Shown: one piece after another, positions 29,024-38,566 of the stretch
Layout: each line of letters opens with the position of its first letter
Position numbering within the stretch: position 1 is the first letter of the stretch
Assembly: GCA_014238335.1 (NCBI GenBank)
Contig: JABABI010000010.1
Coordinates: 50,592 to 114,591, forward strand
Origin: Fuerstiella sp.
GTDB lineage: Bacteria; Planctomycetota; Planctomycetia; Planctomycetales; Planctomycetaceae
DNA length: 64,000 bases
Direction: 5' to 3'
Position numbers and translations under genes: made by a program
Notes under the pieces: model-generated
What the model was told of the DNA's origin: nothing
The model's database searches: none
What the model saw: only the letters and a program-made list of their open reading frames with translations

Positions 29024-30355
29024 CTACTTGCCAGCTGCGGACTTCGCCACTTTTTCCCCAAGTTTCAGGCCACTGCTGATACCCACCGACGCAGCGTCGT
29101 TGAAGGCAATCACGACGCTGCGAGGGGACGTTTCCCCGTTTTTAACGACGTTGACAAAATAGTTTCCAGCGCTGTCTTTGCCGACTGCGGTTGTCGGAAC
29201 CACCGGCAGCAGACTATCCTGTTTCCAGTGTTTGCGAATCACCGTCAGCGTGCCGTACAGTCCCGGTTTCAATTCCACCTTCTTTCCGCTGACCCGATCA
29301 ACGGCCGGATTTTCAAGGTGGACTTCGATCTGCATTGTTCGTGTTTTGGGATCCAGTGTGCCGGCTGTGCGAGTCACCTTGCCGGCAAACTCCTGACCTT
29401 CCAGTCCACCGATCGAATCAAAGACGACCGACTGACCGGGGTGAACCCTTGCGACGTTGTTGTTGGGCACGGCAACCATGATGCGCACCTTGCTGATCTG
29501 AGTCAGCACAAAGACCGGCATGGCGGCTGAGTTGTTTTCGGCCGGCTGCACGTAGCTGCCAAGATCCACCATCCGCTTCGTCACGACGCCGTCATAGGGA
29601 GCTCGCATGACGGTGTAGTCGATCATAGTCTTCAGACGGTCCACGGTGGATTTGGCGACCTTGACCGTCGCTTCTGCGCTCTTCCTGTCTGCCTTGACTT
29701 TGCGAACGGACGCCTCTGCTGCCTGAATGTTGGCAATGGCGGCCTGAACGTCGGCCTGAACGCTCGCCAGCGAGGCCTTGGCAACGTCGACGTCGAAACG
29801 TGCTTCATCAAGGTTGTCCTGACCGATGGTCCCAGCGGCGGCCAGTTTGGACAACCTGCGCAATTTCGTTTCGTTCAGTTTCAGCATCGCTTCCTTTTCA
29901 GCGGTGCGTGAGTTGACCTGGTCCAACGCCGCCCTGCTCTGCAGCACAACGGAATCTGCTTCGGCGATGGCGGCTTCCGCCTGAATCACAGCGCTTTCCT
30001 TTTGCGCAACCATCGCCGTTTTTTCTGCCAGCTCGTTCTGCATCTCAGGAATATCCAACGTGGCCAGAACATCGCCTTTTTTCACACGGGAACCGACGTC
30101 CACCTCAAGTTTGTCGACGATGCCAATGGATTTCACATAGCCTCCGAGTTTTGCTCTGATTTCAGTATCCTGAAACCCATGCACAGAAGCTCCCTGTAAG
30201 TCGATGATCTCACGATGCTCGCGACCTTCCACGGTCACTGTTTCGATCTGGCCAAATGCCTGGTGAGCCAAGGCAGTCGCAGCAACAAAAGCTGACGCCA
30301 GCACGGCGTCCCGAACCCTGCCGGTGACTGATGAGGAATGAATTGAGTTTCGCAT
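29024..30355 (-). CDS. RND periplasmic adaptor (membrane-fusion protein, HlyD family)
   Basis: 443 aa from ATG 30355 with AGAAGA upstream; a TTG six bases earlier is less likely. Signal peptide (VLASAFVAATALAHQAFG), lipoyl-like barrel (ASVHGFQDTEIRAKLGGYV, with DVGSRVKKGDVLATLD), a long helical hairpin (about 100-210), then beta-barrel and membrane-proximal domains (YDGVVTKRMVDLGSYV; PGLYGTLTVIRKHW). It links the inner-membrane pump to the TolC-like duct. It is 55 bp downstream of the pump gene on the same strand and almost certainly cotranscribed with it. Confidence 0.9.
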   Translation of the reverse strand: MRNSIHSSSVTGRVRDAVLASAFVAATALAHQAFGQIETVTVEGREHREIIDLQGASVHGFQDTEIRAKLGGYVKSIGIVDKLEVDVGSRVKKGDVLATLDIPEMQNELAEKTAMVAQKESAVIQAEAAIAEADSVVLQSRAALDQVNSRTAEKEAMLKLNETKLRRLSKLAAAGTIGQDNLDEARFDVDVAKASLASVQADVQAAIANIQAAEASVRKVKADRKSAEATVKVAKSTVDRLKTMIDYTVMRAPYDGVVTKRMVDLGSYVQPAENNSAAMPVFVLTQISKVRIMVAVPNNNVARVHPGQSVVFDSIGGLEGQEFAGKVTRTAGTLDPKTRTMQIEVHLENPAVDRVSGKKVELKPGLYGTLTVIRKHWKQDSLLPVVPTTAVGKDSAGNYFVNVVKNGETSPRSVVIAFNDAASVGISSGLKLGEKVAKSAAGK

Positions 30356-30410
30356 GGTCAAATCTTCTGATGAAGCCAGTTTGGTTAATCAACCGATTAA
30401 GGTGAGCGTG

Positions 30411-33400
30411 TTACGCCCAGGCCTTAACTTCTTCGTCGTTAATCTTAGGTTGCCGCTTAAAGATTACGTACAGACAGGGAACGACAAACTTCGGTAACAG
30501 TGTCGCAGCGATGACCGCCCCGACAATCGTGCGAGCCAGCGGTTCGTCTGCTTCGCCGCCTGCAAATCCGATGGCCATCGGCAGCAACGCCAGAATGGTC
30601 GTGACGGATGTCATCAGAATCGGGCGAAAGCGAACGATAGCCGCATCAACGATGGCCTGATGCACGGTCGCGCCTTCGGCCAGCCGATGGTTGGCAAAAT
30701 CCAGCAGCACGATCGTGTATTCGACCACGATGCCAATCATCATAATGATGCCCATGAACGACTGAATGTTCAGTCGCGTGTCCCAGAACGTCAGCACAAA
30801 AGCCACGCCGATGAACCCGAGTGGAACGGTTACCATCACAATCAGCGGATCAAGGAATGATCGAAACTGAGCCACCATGACCAGGTAAACCAGCAATGTG
30901 GACAGCACCAGTCCCAGCGCAAAGTCCACAAACGAATCCCGCATCGAACGGATTTCACCCTGCAGTTCGACGGTAAATCCAGTAAATCCCTCACCGCCAA
31001 TCTTGTAGCGCGTTGGCGAATTCAGGCCAATAGCGGACAGCACATTCTGAAACCACACCGGATATTGAGCCACCGCCGCTCGCGAGTCGGCAGCGGCTTC
31101 CAGTTGAAGTGGGTGTCCTTCGGTCGTCAGTGCTGCCTCAATGTCTGCGACGACAGTTCCCAGGTCGTATCCAGGCAGGACATTGGCATAGACATCGGTC
31201 ACTCGAGTAATGTTGCGATGGTTGATGACCGAGGGGCCGGTAACGTTAGTGATGATGTCAGCCACTTCCTCCAGAAAAACAATCGGACTGTCGGGGCTGC
31301 CACCCTTGACGGGTATCTTCCTGAGCGTATCCAGCGAGTTGATTTCTTCTTCGTAATACTGCGTTCCCAAAAAGTAGTGATTACCATTCTTGGGGTCGAT
31401 CCAGAATGCCGGATCGAAATTGATCGAGCTGTTCGTTGAACTGACCAGACACTTCATCACCTCTTCTGGTGACACACCGCGGTCCAGCGCCCGTACTCGG
31501 TCGATCTCAACGCGGATCATCGGGTAGTCAATTCTCTGAGCGACTCGAACATCAATCGCACCCGGGACAACTTCAATCGTTTCGATCAGATGACCGGCAA
31601 TCCTGTGGGCGGTTTCCAGTGTGTAACCAGTGACCTGAAAGTGGATCGGCGACGGCTCCCCCATGTTCAGAGCGGCCGTCAGAATGCCACCGGTGTCGAA
31701 GGCAAAGTCAACCTCGGGAAACTGATCGTTCAATTTCTGACGCAGGGTTTCGACTTTTTCAAACACGTTCCTGTTGCCCTGTGCCAGCTGTACAAGGATG
31801 AATGAATCCATGGCGCCGGTGTTCGGCGTATAAGCTGCAGGCCAGTCCAGCAGGACGCCGATATTCGCAATCAGCATGCTGCAGAGGGAATCTGCCTGCG
31901 CCGCCTCCACCTCTTCCGCCGTCAGCACGCGATCTTCGCCGTGGGCGTATTTCGCTTTTGTCACCGGATAGACGGAATCCGCCGTCGGGTTATCAGGAGC
32001 CGGGTCGCCGAGTTCCTCGACGATGACGTTCTCGATCTTCTTCACGATATCCCGTGAAAGCTCAAGCTTGGTCCCGGACGGAGCTCGCACGTAAATTGTA
32101 AACTGCCCGGAATCGACGGGGGGAAACAACTCACGACCTGTGTTGCTGGCCATGCCCAACGACAGCACAAACAGACCAGCCGCGACGGCCAGGACCAGCC
32201 ACCTTGCCTTCAGGGAACCGAGCAAAAGAACGCGGTAACCATTGACCAGCCAGCCTTTGGCCTGATCGGCCGATTCGACGATGTCACTCTTTTTTTCGGC
32301 GCTTTTCCGCATGAGTTTGGCGGCAGCAACGGGCACGAAGAAAATGGCAATCAGAAAGGATGCAACAACCGCGAACAGCACGGCAACCGCCAACGGTGTG
32401 AACAGATACTTTGCCAATCCTGACAGAAAGATCACGGGAAAGAACACAACCATAAATGTGACCGTGGAAACGAACAGCGGCACGATCACTTCATGAGTGC
32501 CGTCAAGCGCAGCACGCATATAGCCTTTGTCCATTTGCATATGCCGTTCGATGTTGTCCAGCACAACGATGGCCTGGTCGATCAGAATTCCAACGGCAAG
32601 GGCAAGCCCACCCAGCGTCATCGCGTTGATCGTATTGCCCGTAAAATAGAGTCCAATCAACGACGTCAGAATCGAAATCGGAATCGCCAGAACGATTACG
32701 AGCGTGGCTCGAAAGTTACGCAGAAAGAGAAAGACGACGGCTCCTGCGAACAACGCTCCGAGCAGTCCGGCAATCCAGAGAGCATCGACGCTTTCCCGGA
32801 CTTTGACGGATTGGTCCATCACGACTTCAAGATTCAGGTTGACCATCTTCGGGTCGTCAGAACCGTCCGGACGCTGTCGTTCTTCTTTCAACCGCGCAGT
32901 GATCTCTTCCAGTTTTTCGTGAATGCGGTCGACGATTTCAATCGTATTGGAACCGGGTTGACGGTAGACAGGCACATAGACCAGAGGCCGACCGTTGACG
33001 CGTACGATATTGGACTGAATCTGTTTCGTATCTTTAACTTCGCCCACATCCTTGAACAGTACGGGCTGACCACCTCGTCCAATCTTGATCGGCGCATCGT
33101 TCAGCTTGGCAACTTTGTCCGGAATCGCGTTGGTGTAAATGTAGAATTCGCTGTCACCGATCTTCGCGCTACCAGCAGGAATTAGTACGTTCTGCCGTCG
33201 CAGTGCCGCATGCACTTCCATGATCGACAGGTTGTGGGCCACCAGCTTGTCCGGATTGACATATGCCAGAATGCGGCGCAACGTTCCACCGTTAACGGCC
33301 GGCGCGATCACACCGGAAATGGACTGCAGATTATTCCTCAGATTTTTATAGGCGACGTCGTAAAGTTCCGCGTCCGTCATGTCCGGATTGGAGACAGAAA

Positions 33401-33818
33401 CGAGGCACAACGGCACGCTGGCCGTGGGGTCGAACGGCATCACCATAGGCGGAATCGTACCAGGCGGCAGGTAGAACATGTCGCTCATCGCGTACATGCT
33501 GACCTGGCTTAACGCTTCTGCCTGACTGACGTCCGGATGAAAGAAATCCTTCACCACGCAGACGCCCTGCATGGCCTTGGCTTCCTGGTGTTCAATGCCC
33601 GATGACTGTCCGGTCCACCGCTGCAGGCGGCTCATGATGTCCTGCTCCATCACCTCCGGGGGCATGCCGGGGTAGAAACAGACAATCTGTGCGGCCGATG
33701 TTTCGAAGGTTGGCAGCAGGTCAGCAGGAATCTTCAGCACACTGATACCGCCAATCACGGCCACCATCAGCACGATCACGATGACAAGGTACGGATTCTT
33801 CAGCGCAGCTCGTATCAT
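30411..33818 (-). CDS. RND-family efflux pump (inner membrane)
   Basis: 1135 aa with the standard layout: one N-terminal helix, a large periplasmic loop, six helices, a second loop, five helices (12 in total). Family motifs include GMPPEVMEQDI at the start, GLALAVGILIDQAIVVLDN in helix 4 and MMIGIVVEYTIVLLDFA in helix 10. The helix-4 relay has one Asp (about 412, followed by Gln) and helix 10 has Glu (about 1033) where drug pumps of the AcrB type have Asp-Asp and Lys; this pattern is closer to the metal pump CusA. Substrate therefore remains open. It is first in a two-gene unit with the adaptor; together with the TolC-like protein they form a tripartite pump. Confidence 0.92.
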   Translation of the reverse strand: MIRAALKNPYLVIVIVLMVAVIGGISVLKIPADLLPTFETSAAQIVCFYPGMPPEVMEQDIMSRLQRWTGQSSGIEHQEAKAMQGVCVVKDFFHPDVSQAEALSQVSMYAMSDMFYLPPGTIPPMVMPFDPTASVPLCLVSVSNPDMTDAELYDVAYKNLRNNLQSISGVIAPAVNGGTLRRILAYVNPDKLVAHNLSIMEVHAALRRQNVLIPAGSAKIGDSEFYIYTNAIPDKVAKLNDAPIKIGRGGQPVLFKDVGEVKDTKQIQSNIVRVNGRPLVYVPVYRQPGSNTIEIVDRIHEKLEEITARLKEERQRPDGSDDPKMVNLNLEVVMDQSVKVRESVDALWIAGLLGALFAGAVVFLFLRNFRATLVIVLAIPISILTSLIGLYFTGNTINAMTLGGLALAVGILIDQAIVVLDNIERHMQMDKGYMRAALDGTHEVIVPLFVSTVTFMVVFFPVIFLSGLAKYLFTPLAVAVLFAVVASFLIAIFFVPVAAAKLMRKSAEKKSDIVESADQAKGWLVNGYRVLLLGSLKARWLVLAVAAGLFVLSLGMASNTGRELFPPVDSGQFTIYVRAPSGTKLELSRDIVKKIENVIVEELGDPAPDNPTADSVYPVTKAKYAHGEDRVLTAEEVEAAQADSLCSMLIANIGVLLDWPAAYTPNTGAMDSFILVQLAQGNRNVFEKVETLRQKLNDQFPEVDFAFDTGGILTAALNMGEPSPIHFQVTGYTLETAHRIAGHLIETIEVVPGAIDVRVAQRIDYPMIRVEIDRVRALDRGVSPEEVMKCLVSSTNSSINFDPAFWIDPKNGNHYFLGTQYYEEEINSLDTLRKIPVKGGSPDSPIVFLEEVADIITNVTGPSVINHRNITRVTDVYANVLPGYDLGTVVADIEAALTTEGHPLQLEAAADSRAAVAQYPVWFQNVLSAIGLNSPTRYKIGGEGFTGFTVELQGEIRSMRDSFVDFALGLVLSTLLVYLVMVAQFRSFLDPLIVMVTVPLGFIGVAFVLTFWDTRLNIQSFMGIIMMIGIVVEYTIVLLDFANHRLAEGATVHQAIVDAAIVRFRPILMTSVTTILALLPMAIGFAGGEADEPLARTIVGAVIAATLLPKFVVPCLYVIFKRQPKINDEEVKAWA

Positions 33819-34122
33819 GAGTATAGAATTTCCCGATACGCGTTCGATGCAACTCGAACCGCGGCAGAAGTGTAATGTCTTTCAGCCAATTCAATCGACA
33901 GCCGATCAGTTCCAGATTTTAGACGCGGAGCGGCAGCTGCTGGGAAACCTGACACGACGGATAATATGGCAGTCTCGCACAATCGTCAGACAAGGACAAT
34001 GCAGGACAAAGGGCTCCGTGGCAGGAAAAATTCGGCCAGGAGCAGGCCTGTTCAGAGGATCGCACCGTTCACACCAGGGATCCGCCGTCGGCTGGACTGT
34101 TGACTCGCCTTCCCGGAGGATG
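33819..34122. other. Intergenic region between RND pump and DUF1552 gene
   Basis: 304 bp with no supported gene. It lies upstream of the pump gene (minus strand) and downstream of the DUF1552 gene, so it should hold the pump promoter. No operator or hairpin could be identified with confidence. Confidence 0.35.
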
Positions 34123-35559
34123 CTACACCCGGATTGCATCGACAGCAGCGTGGTCTCGATCTTCCGGACCAAGACGGTCTGATGTCCCCATCGCCGTCAG
34201 CATCGTGTTGTAGACGTCCACTCCTTCTGCATTGACGTCCATGATGTGGCCGGTTTTGAAGCGACCATTAGCACCGGAAATCGCATGAAAGACGCCTGAC
34301 AACTCACGCTTGACGTCGTTGTGACGGCCGTCACCGGACTCCGTGGAGACAGTAATCATCGAGTTCTCAAGAATTGTCTTCCCGTTAGCGTCAACGGAAT
34401 CCTTGTCACAAAGGCGTCCTAAAAAGTAAGCAACTTCGCGCATCTTCATGTGAGCGTGGGCTCGCAGTTGTTCGTTCTTTTTCTTTTCATTGAACTTGTG
34501 CCACCATTCGTGGCTGCAACCCTTGTCGCCGGAAGCATTCTGGTCCTTCGCGTCATTGATACTGTAGATCAGCCGACCATCATATTCGTAGTCGCCTGTA
34601 ATCCTGAGCCGTTCGCCGGCCGCCAGAAAGGTCAAGGCACCAAAACGGACTCGGTCTGTCTGAATGGCCAGAGCATAAAGATCCGCCATCAGCCGCCATT
34701 CGGTCGTCAGATCGTTCAGCGGCATGTCGATGCCCTGCCCGCCCGGATCGGCCGATCCGCCATGAGCCAGATTCGAACGAGGTGGTACTTTGGCCACGCT
34801 TTTGGGACTGTCCTTCATCTCGAAGGCTCTCTGTTCGAATTCTCGAATGCGGTCCAGGTGGTCCGCCACTCGCGCACGAGACGTGGCCCCCAGCGGAGAA
34901 TTCTCACTTGTGTAGAAACGATACTGATCAACCACAGAGTCCAGTACGCTGCGTTTCAGACGTTTTCGTCGCGCGTCTGTGCCGTCACTGGAAAACGCGA
35001 ACGATCCAAAAACGCGATCAAACACGTCACGTGGACATTCCTGCATTGTGGCCGCAACCGTGCCATCCGCATGATAACTGTGCACGTATCGGCTCACCCG
35101 ACTGCGGCGAAAGAATGTGCCGGCGTTCAATGTGGGAACCATGCCTTTCGGCAGCCCATCAGGGTAATGCGTCTTTCTGACAACCTGATCAATCGAAGCT
35201 CCTCCCGCCTTGGCTTCCCCGTCCGGAGGTTCCGCCGTGAATGCCGCCGACGCACCGTCAAAATGAGCGTTAATGCCGGATTGATCACAGCGCACGTGGT
35301 CGACGCCGCGCATGATCAGCAGCTTGTCGCTGAGCGGCTTCAGGGGTTCCAGAACGCCATCATAACCTTCCGTCTGCAGCGGAGCGGGAATGCCCAGACC
35401 AAAGAAGACGTTGAATGCCCGCACCGGTACATTTTCGACAGCTTCTTTCGCGGCAGTGGTCATCGCCGCGCTGGCGTTCATTTCTTCCAGCAGCGGCAGA
35501 CCAATCGCGATGCCACCAAATCCCCTGAGTGTTGTTCGGCGGTGAATGTTTCGTGTCAT
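34123..35559 (-). CDS. DUF1552 protein with twin-arginine-like signal
   Basis: 478 aa from ATG 35559, which has AGGGCGAAAG upstream; the open frame extends to 35697 without family sequence. The N-terminus has RRTTLRGFGGIAIGLPLLEEM, a Tat-type signal. The rest matches the DUF1552 family: FFGLGIPAP, LMRGVDH-like IMRGVDHVRC, and the late TESGDGRHND segment. These are secreted planctomycete proteins, nearly always beside a DUF1592-group cytochrome-domain gene, as here (63 bp). Function is unknown; a role as a redox partner or substrate-handling protein is a guess. Confidence 0.85.
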   Translation of the reverse strand: MTRNIHRRTTLRGFGGIAIGLPLLEEMNASAAMTTAAKEAVENVPVRAFNVFFGLGIPAPLQTEGYDGVLEPLKPLSDKLLIMRGVDHVRCDQSGINAHFDGASAAFTAEPPDGEAKAGGASIDQVVRKTHYPDGLPKGMVPTLNAGTFFRRSRVSRYVHSYHADGTVAATMQECPRDVFDRVFGSFAFSSDGTDARRKRLKRSVLDSVVDQYRFYTSENSPLGATSRARVADHLDRIREFEQRAFEMKDSPKSVAKVPPRSNLAHGGSADPGGQGIDMPLNDLTTEWRLMADLYALAIQTDRVRFGALTFLAAGERLRITGDYEYDGRLIYSINDAKDQNASGDKGCSHEWWHKFNEKKKNEQLRAHAHMKMREVAYFLGRLCDKDSVDANGKTILENSMITVSTESGDGRHNDVKRELSGVFHAISGANGRFKTGHIMDVNAEGVDVYNTMLTAMGTSDRLGPEDRDHAAVDAIRV

Positions 35560-35621
35560 GATCTTTCGCCCTGAATAATCACATGCCGGCAGGACTGTCC
35601 AACCAGCGTCGGAATGATACG

Positions 35622-38267
35622 TTATTCGGCTGACGCTTCTGTCTTTGTCGTCTGCACAAGGTCGCTGGTGACGATGGCCGTCATGAGTGCGGACCATGTT
35701 CCTCCATTGGCTCCAGCAGCTTTGTGTATGTTATCGACCATAGCCGCGTCTTCGGCCACCAGAGGACGACCCAACGCGAATTGCGTTACTTTCCACGTCA
35801 GCGTCTGGCTGACTCGGTCACTATTCGCCAGCAAATCCATTAGCTCGGCCGAGTCGGCATACTGAACAGCTTTTGCGGTGCCCGGAAACAGAATTTCACC
35901 ATCGCTACGCAGCTTGTTGCCGTGCTCATCGGTATCGTGGTACGCGCCGACGCCATCAAACTTTTCCAGCCCGAAAGCCAGTGGTTCGAATCTTAAATGA
36001 CACCCTCCGCAACTGGCATTCGATATTCGCTGCATGGCGATACCGCGCTGAGTCAGCCCGGCCCTGGTGGGAGTGGGAGTCGTATCCACGCACGGCGGTG
36101 GATCCTTAACGACTCCGCGAAGCAGTTCATGCATCACCAGAAGCCCGCGAGTCACCATGGATGCGTTGTCGCCACCAACAGTCAGCAGGCTGCCCTGAGT
36201 CAGCAGCCCGCCGCGGCCGGGAACCTGCGAAATATCATATCGCTGTGATTCATCCCCCTGCCCCGCAAGGCCGTAAAATTTCGCCAGCATGGGCGTGGCG
36301 AACGTCACCTGCGCATTTAGCAACGCGGACAGTGGTTGCTCCTGCTTCCAGACTACCTCTTCAAAATAGGCCAGCGTTTCCTGACGCATATCGTTGGCAA
36401 GCTGCGAATCCCAGTCCGGAAAACGCTGTGCGTTGGGCCGCATGTTGCCCAGACGGCCAAGATTCAACCAGTCGGTCGCAAACCGCAATGACTGCTGCAC
36501 GGCTCGAGGATTCTGCAGCATTCGGGTGGCCTGCTTCTCAACGTCCCATGCCGCCAACTGCCCTGACTCAGCGGCTTTCATGAGTTCCTCGTCAGGCGGA
36601 GCTCCCCAGATGATGTAGCTCAGACGCGAAGCAAGTTCATACTCACTGACCGGCAGTGCAGATCCGTCACCTCGCTGAGATTCCACTCGATAGATAAATC
36701 GGGGCGACTGCAGCATCGCCTCAATCACATAACCCATCGCTTCCTCAAAAGTCCCTCCGGCACTGGCGACTGTGGTTGTGATGCCGCGATAAGCAATGAC
36801 ATCCCGCTCGTCAACGGGGCCTCGCAGCAGCCAGCGTCCCACTTTTGAAATCGCTTCACCCATGTCATTATCAGTAAATTTCTGCTTCTTCGAATACTTC
36901 CGGACAAACGGTTTTACGTCCATACGACTGACGATAATTTCCGCCAGCGATGCATAGGCATTGACGTGCTGAAAGTCGACAGCAAGATTGTAAGCCGTAT
37001 TGCTGAAGCCATCGGCTCGCAGGTCACGCGGCAGAATCTCGCGGGCTTCCTTTGCAATATCCACACCAACGGCATAGCGGACAGTTTCGATGTATTCGTC
37101 CACGGTCAGTCGCTGCACGAAGTTCTGGTTTTCGCTGCCGTGTGCATAGATCGCCGGGTCAATCTGGCCGAGCGTCCATGTGGCACCGTCGTCGATCCAC
37201 TTCTTCAGCGCCGCATTCTCGGCGGCCGACAACGTCGGACGCTCATGAGGCATCGATCCCGATTCGACAGACGCCCACAACGGACTCTCTGCCGATTTTC
37301 CCGGCAGAATCACTTTGCCGTTTTCACCGCCGCGAAAGGCGGCGCCTTTCTGTGACAGATCCAGTCCGCTTTCGTGCGTTGCTGAGTCATGACATTCAAG
37401 GCAGTGCTTTGCCAGCAGTGGTGCAACTGCCGTTTCGAAATGCTTCGCGGCCGCCCTCTGTTTTCTTTCGGCAATCAGCTCTGCCGATGGCTCACCGTCC
37501 GGTCCGGCATCGAAGTTCTGAAAGACTTCCTTCGCGCTTAGTGCTCGACTGTACATCGCGACAAGATACAGTTTGCCCAGCCATGGACGATCCTGTGAAA
37601 GTTCGTTCACCAGTCCAAAACGAAATGACTCGTCCCATCTGGCGGTAGTGCCGTCAATCTGCTTTTCTGCAGTCTGTTTACCGTTCACGTAGATTCGCGT
37701 TTTTCCGTCTTTCCCGTGCGTGTACATCACGTGAGTCAATTTGGTCTTCGCGGTTCTTGCAGGTGACACCACCGACGGCACTCCGTTCCTGCTGGTCTTT
37801 GTGGTGCGCATTCGAGCTTCGAACCTGTCGCCTTCCTGCCCTAATGTGAAATTACGGGCGCCGGAATCCTTCGAAACCGTGACCATTCTTGCCGGTCCCT
37901 CCTGAGTCGTGTCTTTGGGCCGCACCCACGCTTCAACGGAAATCTCTCCTGATCGACGAACCGCACTGATCAACCTTGTTGGCGGCTGGTCTGTCTGAAT
38001 GATCGTTGGCTTAAGAATCTGCAGTCCACCCTCCACTCGCCTCACCGCTGCAACATCCGCGATCTTTAGGTCGATCGCGGCACCAACTTCAGCGTGGTCC
38101 CGGACGATGTCTTCATCGCCACCAGCAAAATCATAAAGAACCTGCAGACCGCTGGTGACACGGTGGTCTGCGGCGATACCAGTGCTGTTGAGCCCCACCA
38201 CACTCATGAAAAACAGCGTGGCGGCACGTACGCTGAATGGTAAAATTGCTGTTGGCAATGAATCCAT
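35622..38267 (-). CDS. Planctomycete cytochrome-domain protein (LamG, PSCyt1, DUF1587/1592/1588/1585)
   Basis: 881 aa from ATG 38267 with AAAGGAAC upstream. A signal peptide is followed by a LamG/concanavalin-like domain (about 35-230), a haem-c domain with HCLECH near residue 290 and MPHERP, then the planctomycete-specific run DUF1587-DUF1595-DUF1592-DUF1588-DUF1585 (motifs LPRDLRADGFSNTA, LASRLSYIIWGAPPDEEL, RFATDWLNLGRL, RGGLLTQGSLLTVGGDN, CGGCHLRFEPLAFGLE). A second Cys pair, CGGCH, suggests another haem or redox site. It is the first gene of a two-gene unit with the DUF1552 gene. Family function is not established; it is secreted or periplasmic. Confidence 0.87.
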   Translation of the reverse strand: MDSLPTAILPFSVRAATLFFMSVVGLNSTGIAADHRVTSGLQVLYDFAGGDEDIVRDHAEVGAAIDLKIADVAAVRRVEGGLQILKPTIIQTDQPPTRLISAVRRSGEISVEAWVRPKDTTQEGPARMVTVSKDSGARNFTLGQEGDRFEARMRTTKTSRNGVPSVVSPARTAKTKLTHVMYTHGKDGKTRIYVNGKQTAEKQIDGTTARWDESFRFGLVNELSQDRPWLGKLYLVAMYSRALSAKEVFQNFDAGPDGEPSAELIAERKQRAAAKHFETAVAPLLAKHCLECHDSATHESGLDLSQKGAAFRGGENGKVILPGKSAESPLWASVESGSMPHERPTLSAAENAALKKWIDDGATWTLGQIDPAIYAHGSENQNFVQRLTVDEYIETVRYAVGVDIAKEAREILPRDLRADGFSNTAYNLAVDFQHVNAYASLAEIIVSRMDVKPFVRKYSKKQKFTDNDMGEAISKVGRWLLRGPVDERDVIAYRGITTTVASAGGTFEEAMGYVIEAMLQSPRFIYRVESQRGDGSALPVSEYELASRLSYIIWGAPPDEELMKAAESGQLAAWDVEKQATRMLQNPRAVQQSLRFATDWLNLGRLGNMRPNAQRFPDWDSQLANDMRQETLAYFEEVVWKQEQPLSALLNAQVTFATPMLAKFYGLAGQGDESQRYDISQVPGRGGLLTQGSLLTVGGDNASMVTRGLLVMHELLRGVVKDPPPCVDTTPTPTRAGLTQRGIAMQRISNASCGGCHLRFEPLAFGLEKFDGVGAYHDTDEHGNKLRSDGEILFPGTAKAVQYADSAELMDLLANSDRVSQTLTWKVTQFALGRPLVAEDAAMVDNIHKAAGANGGTWSALMTAIVTSDLVQTTKTEASAE

Positions 38268-38566
38268 AGGTGTTCCTTTGTTTCGACATCTTGTTCGATG
38301 CGAGAAGGAATTACAATATCTGATAACATTCCGGACTGAGTGGCCCGGCTTTCGGCAGGCACAGGTTCGAGGGCCGCACGCAGGGAACGCCCCTTGATCC
38401 GGACATCTCACCACGCCATCGATTCAGGGCACAAACACCGGGTTACACGAAAGAACAGCTGCAGTCGGTCCGGACAGTGGCGTCCGGTCGATGTGCGTGA
38501 AATAATGCGTCCAACGACAAAGTCCGCCCCCGTTTACCTTCATCGCATCCCTTCCTGAGTTTCCCC

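Noticed and set aside
34450..35574. Long plus-strand open frame (374 codons) opposite the DUF1552 gene
   Set aside because: It lies wholly antisense to a gene with clear family motifs and shows none itself; the same applies to long antisense frames at 6899-7456, 7502-8230, 10681-11475, 21093-21950 and 47070-47843.
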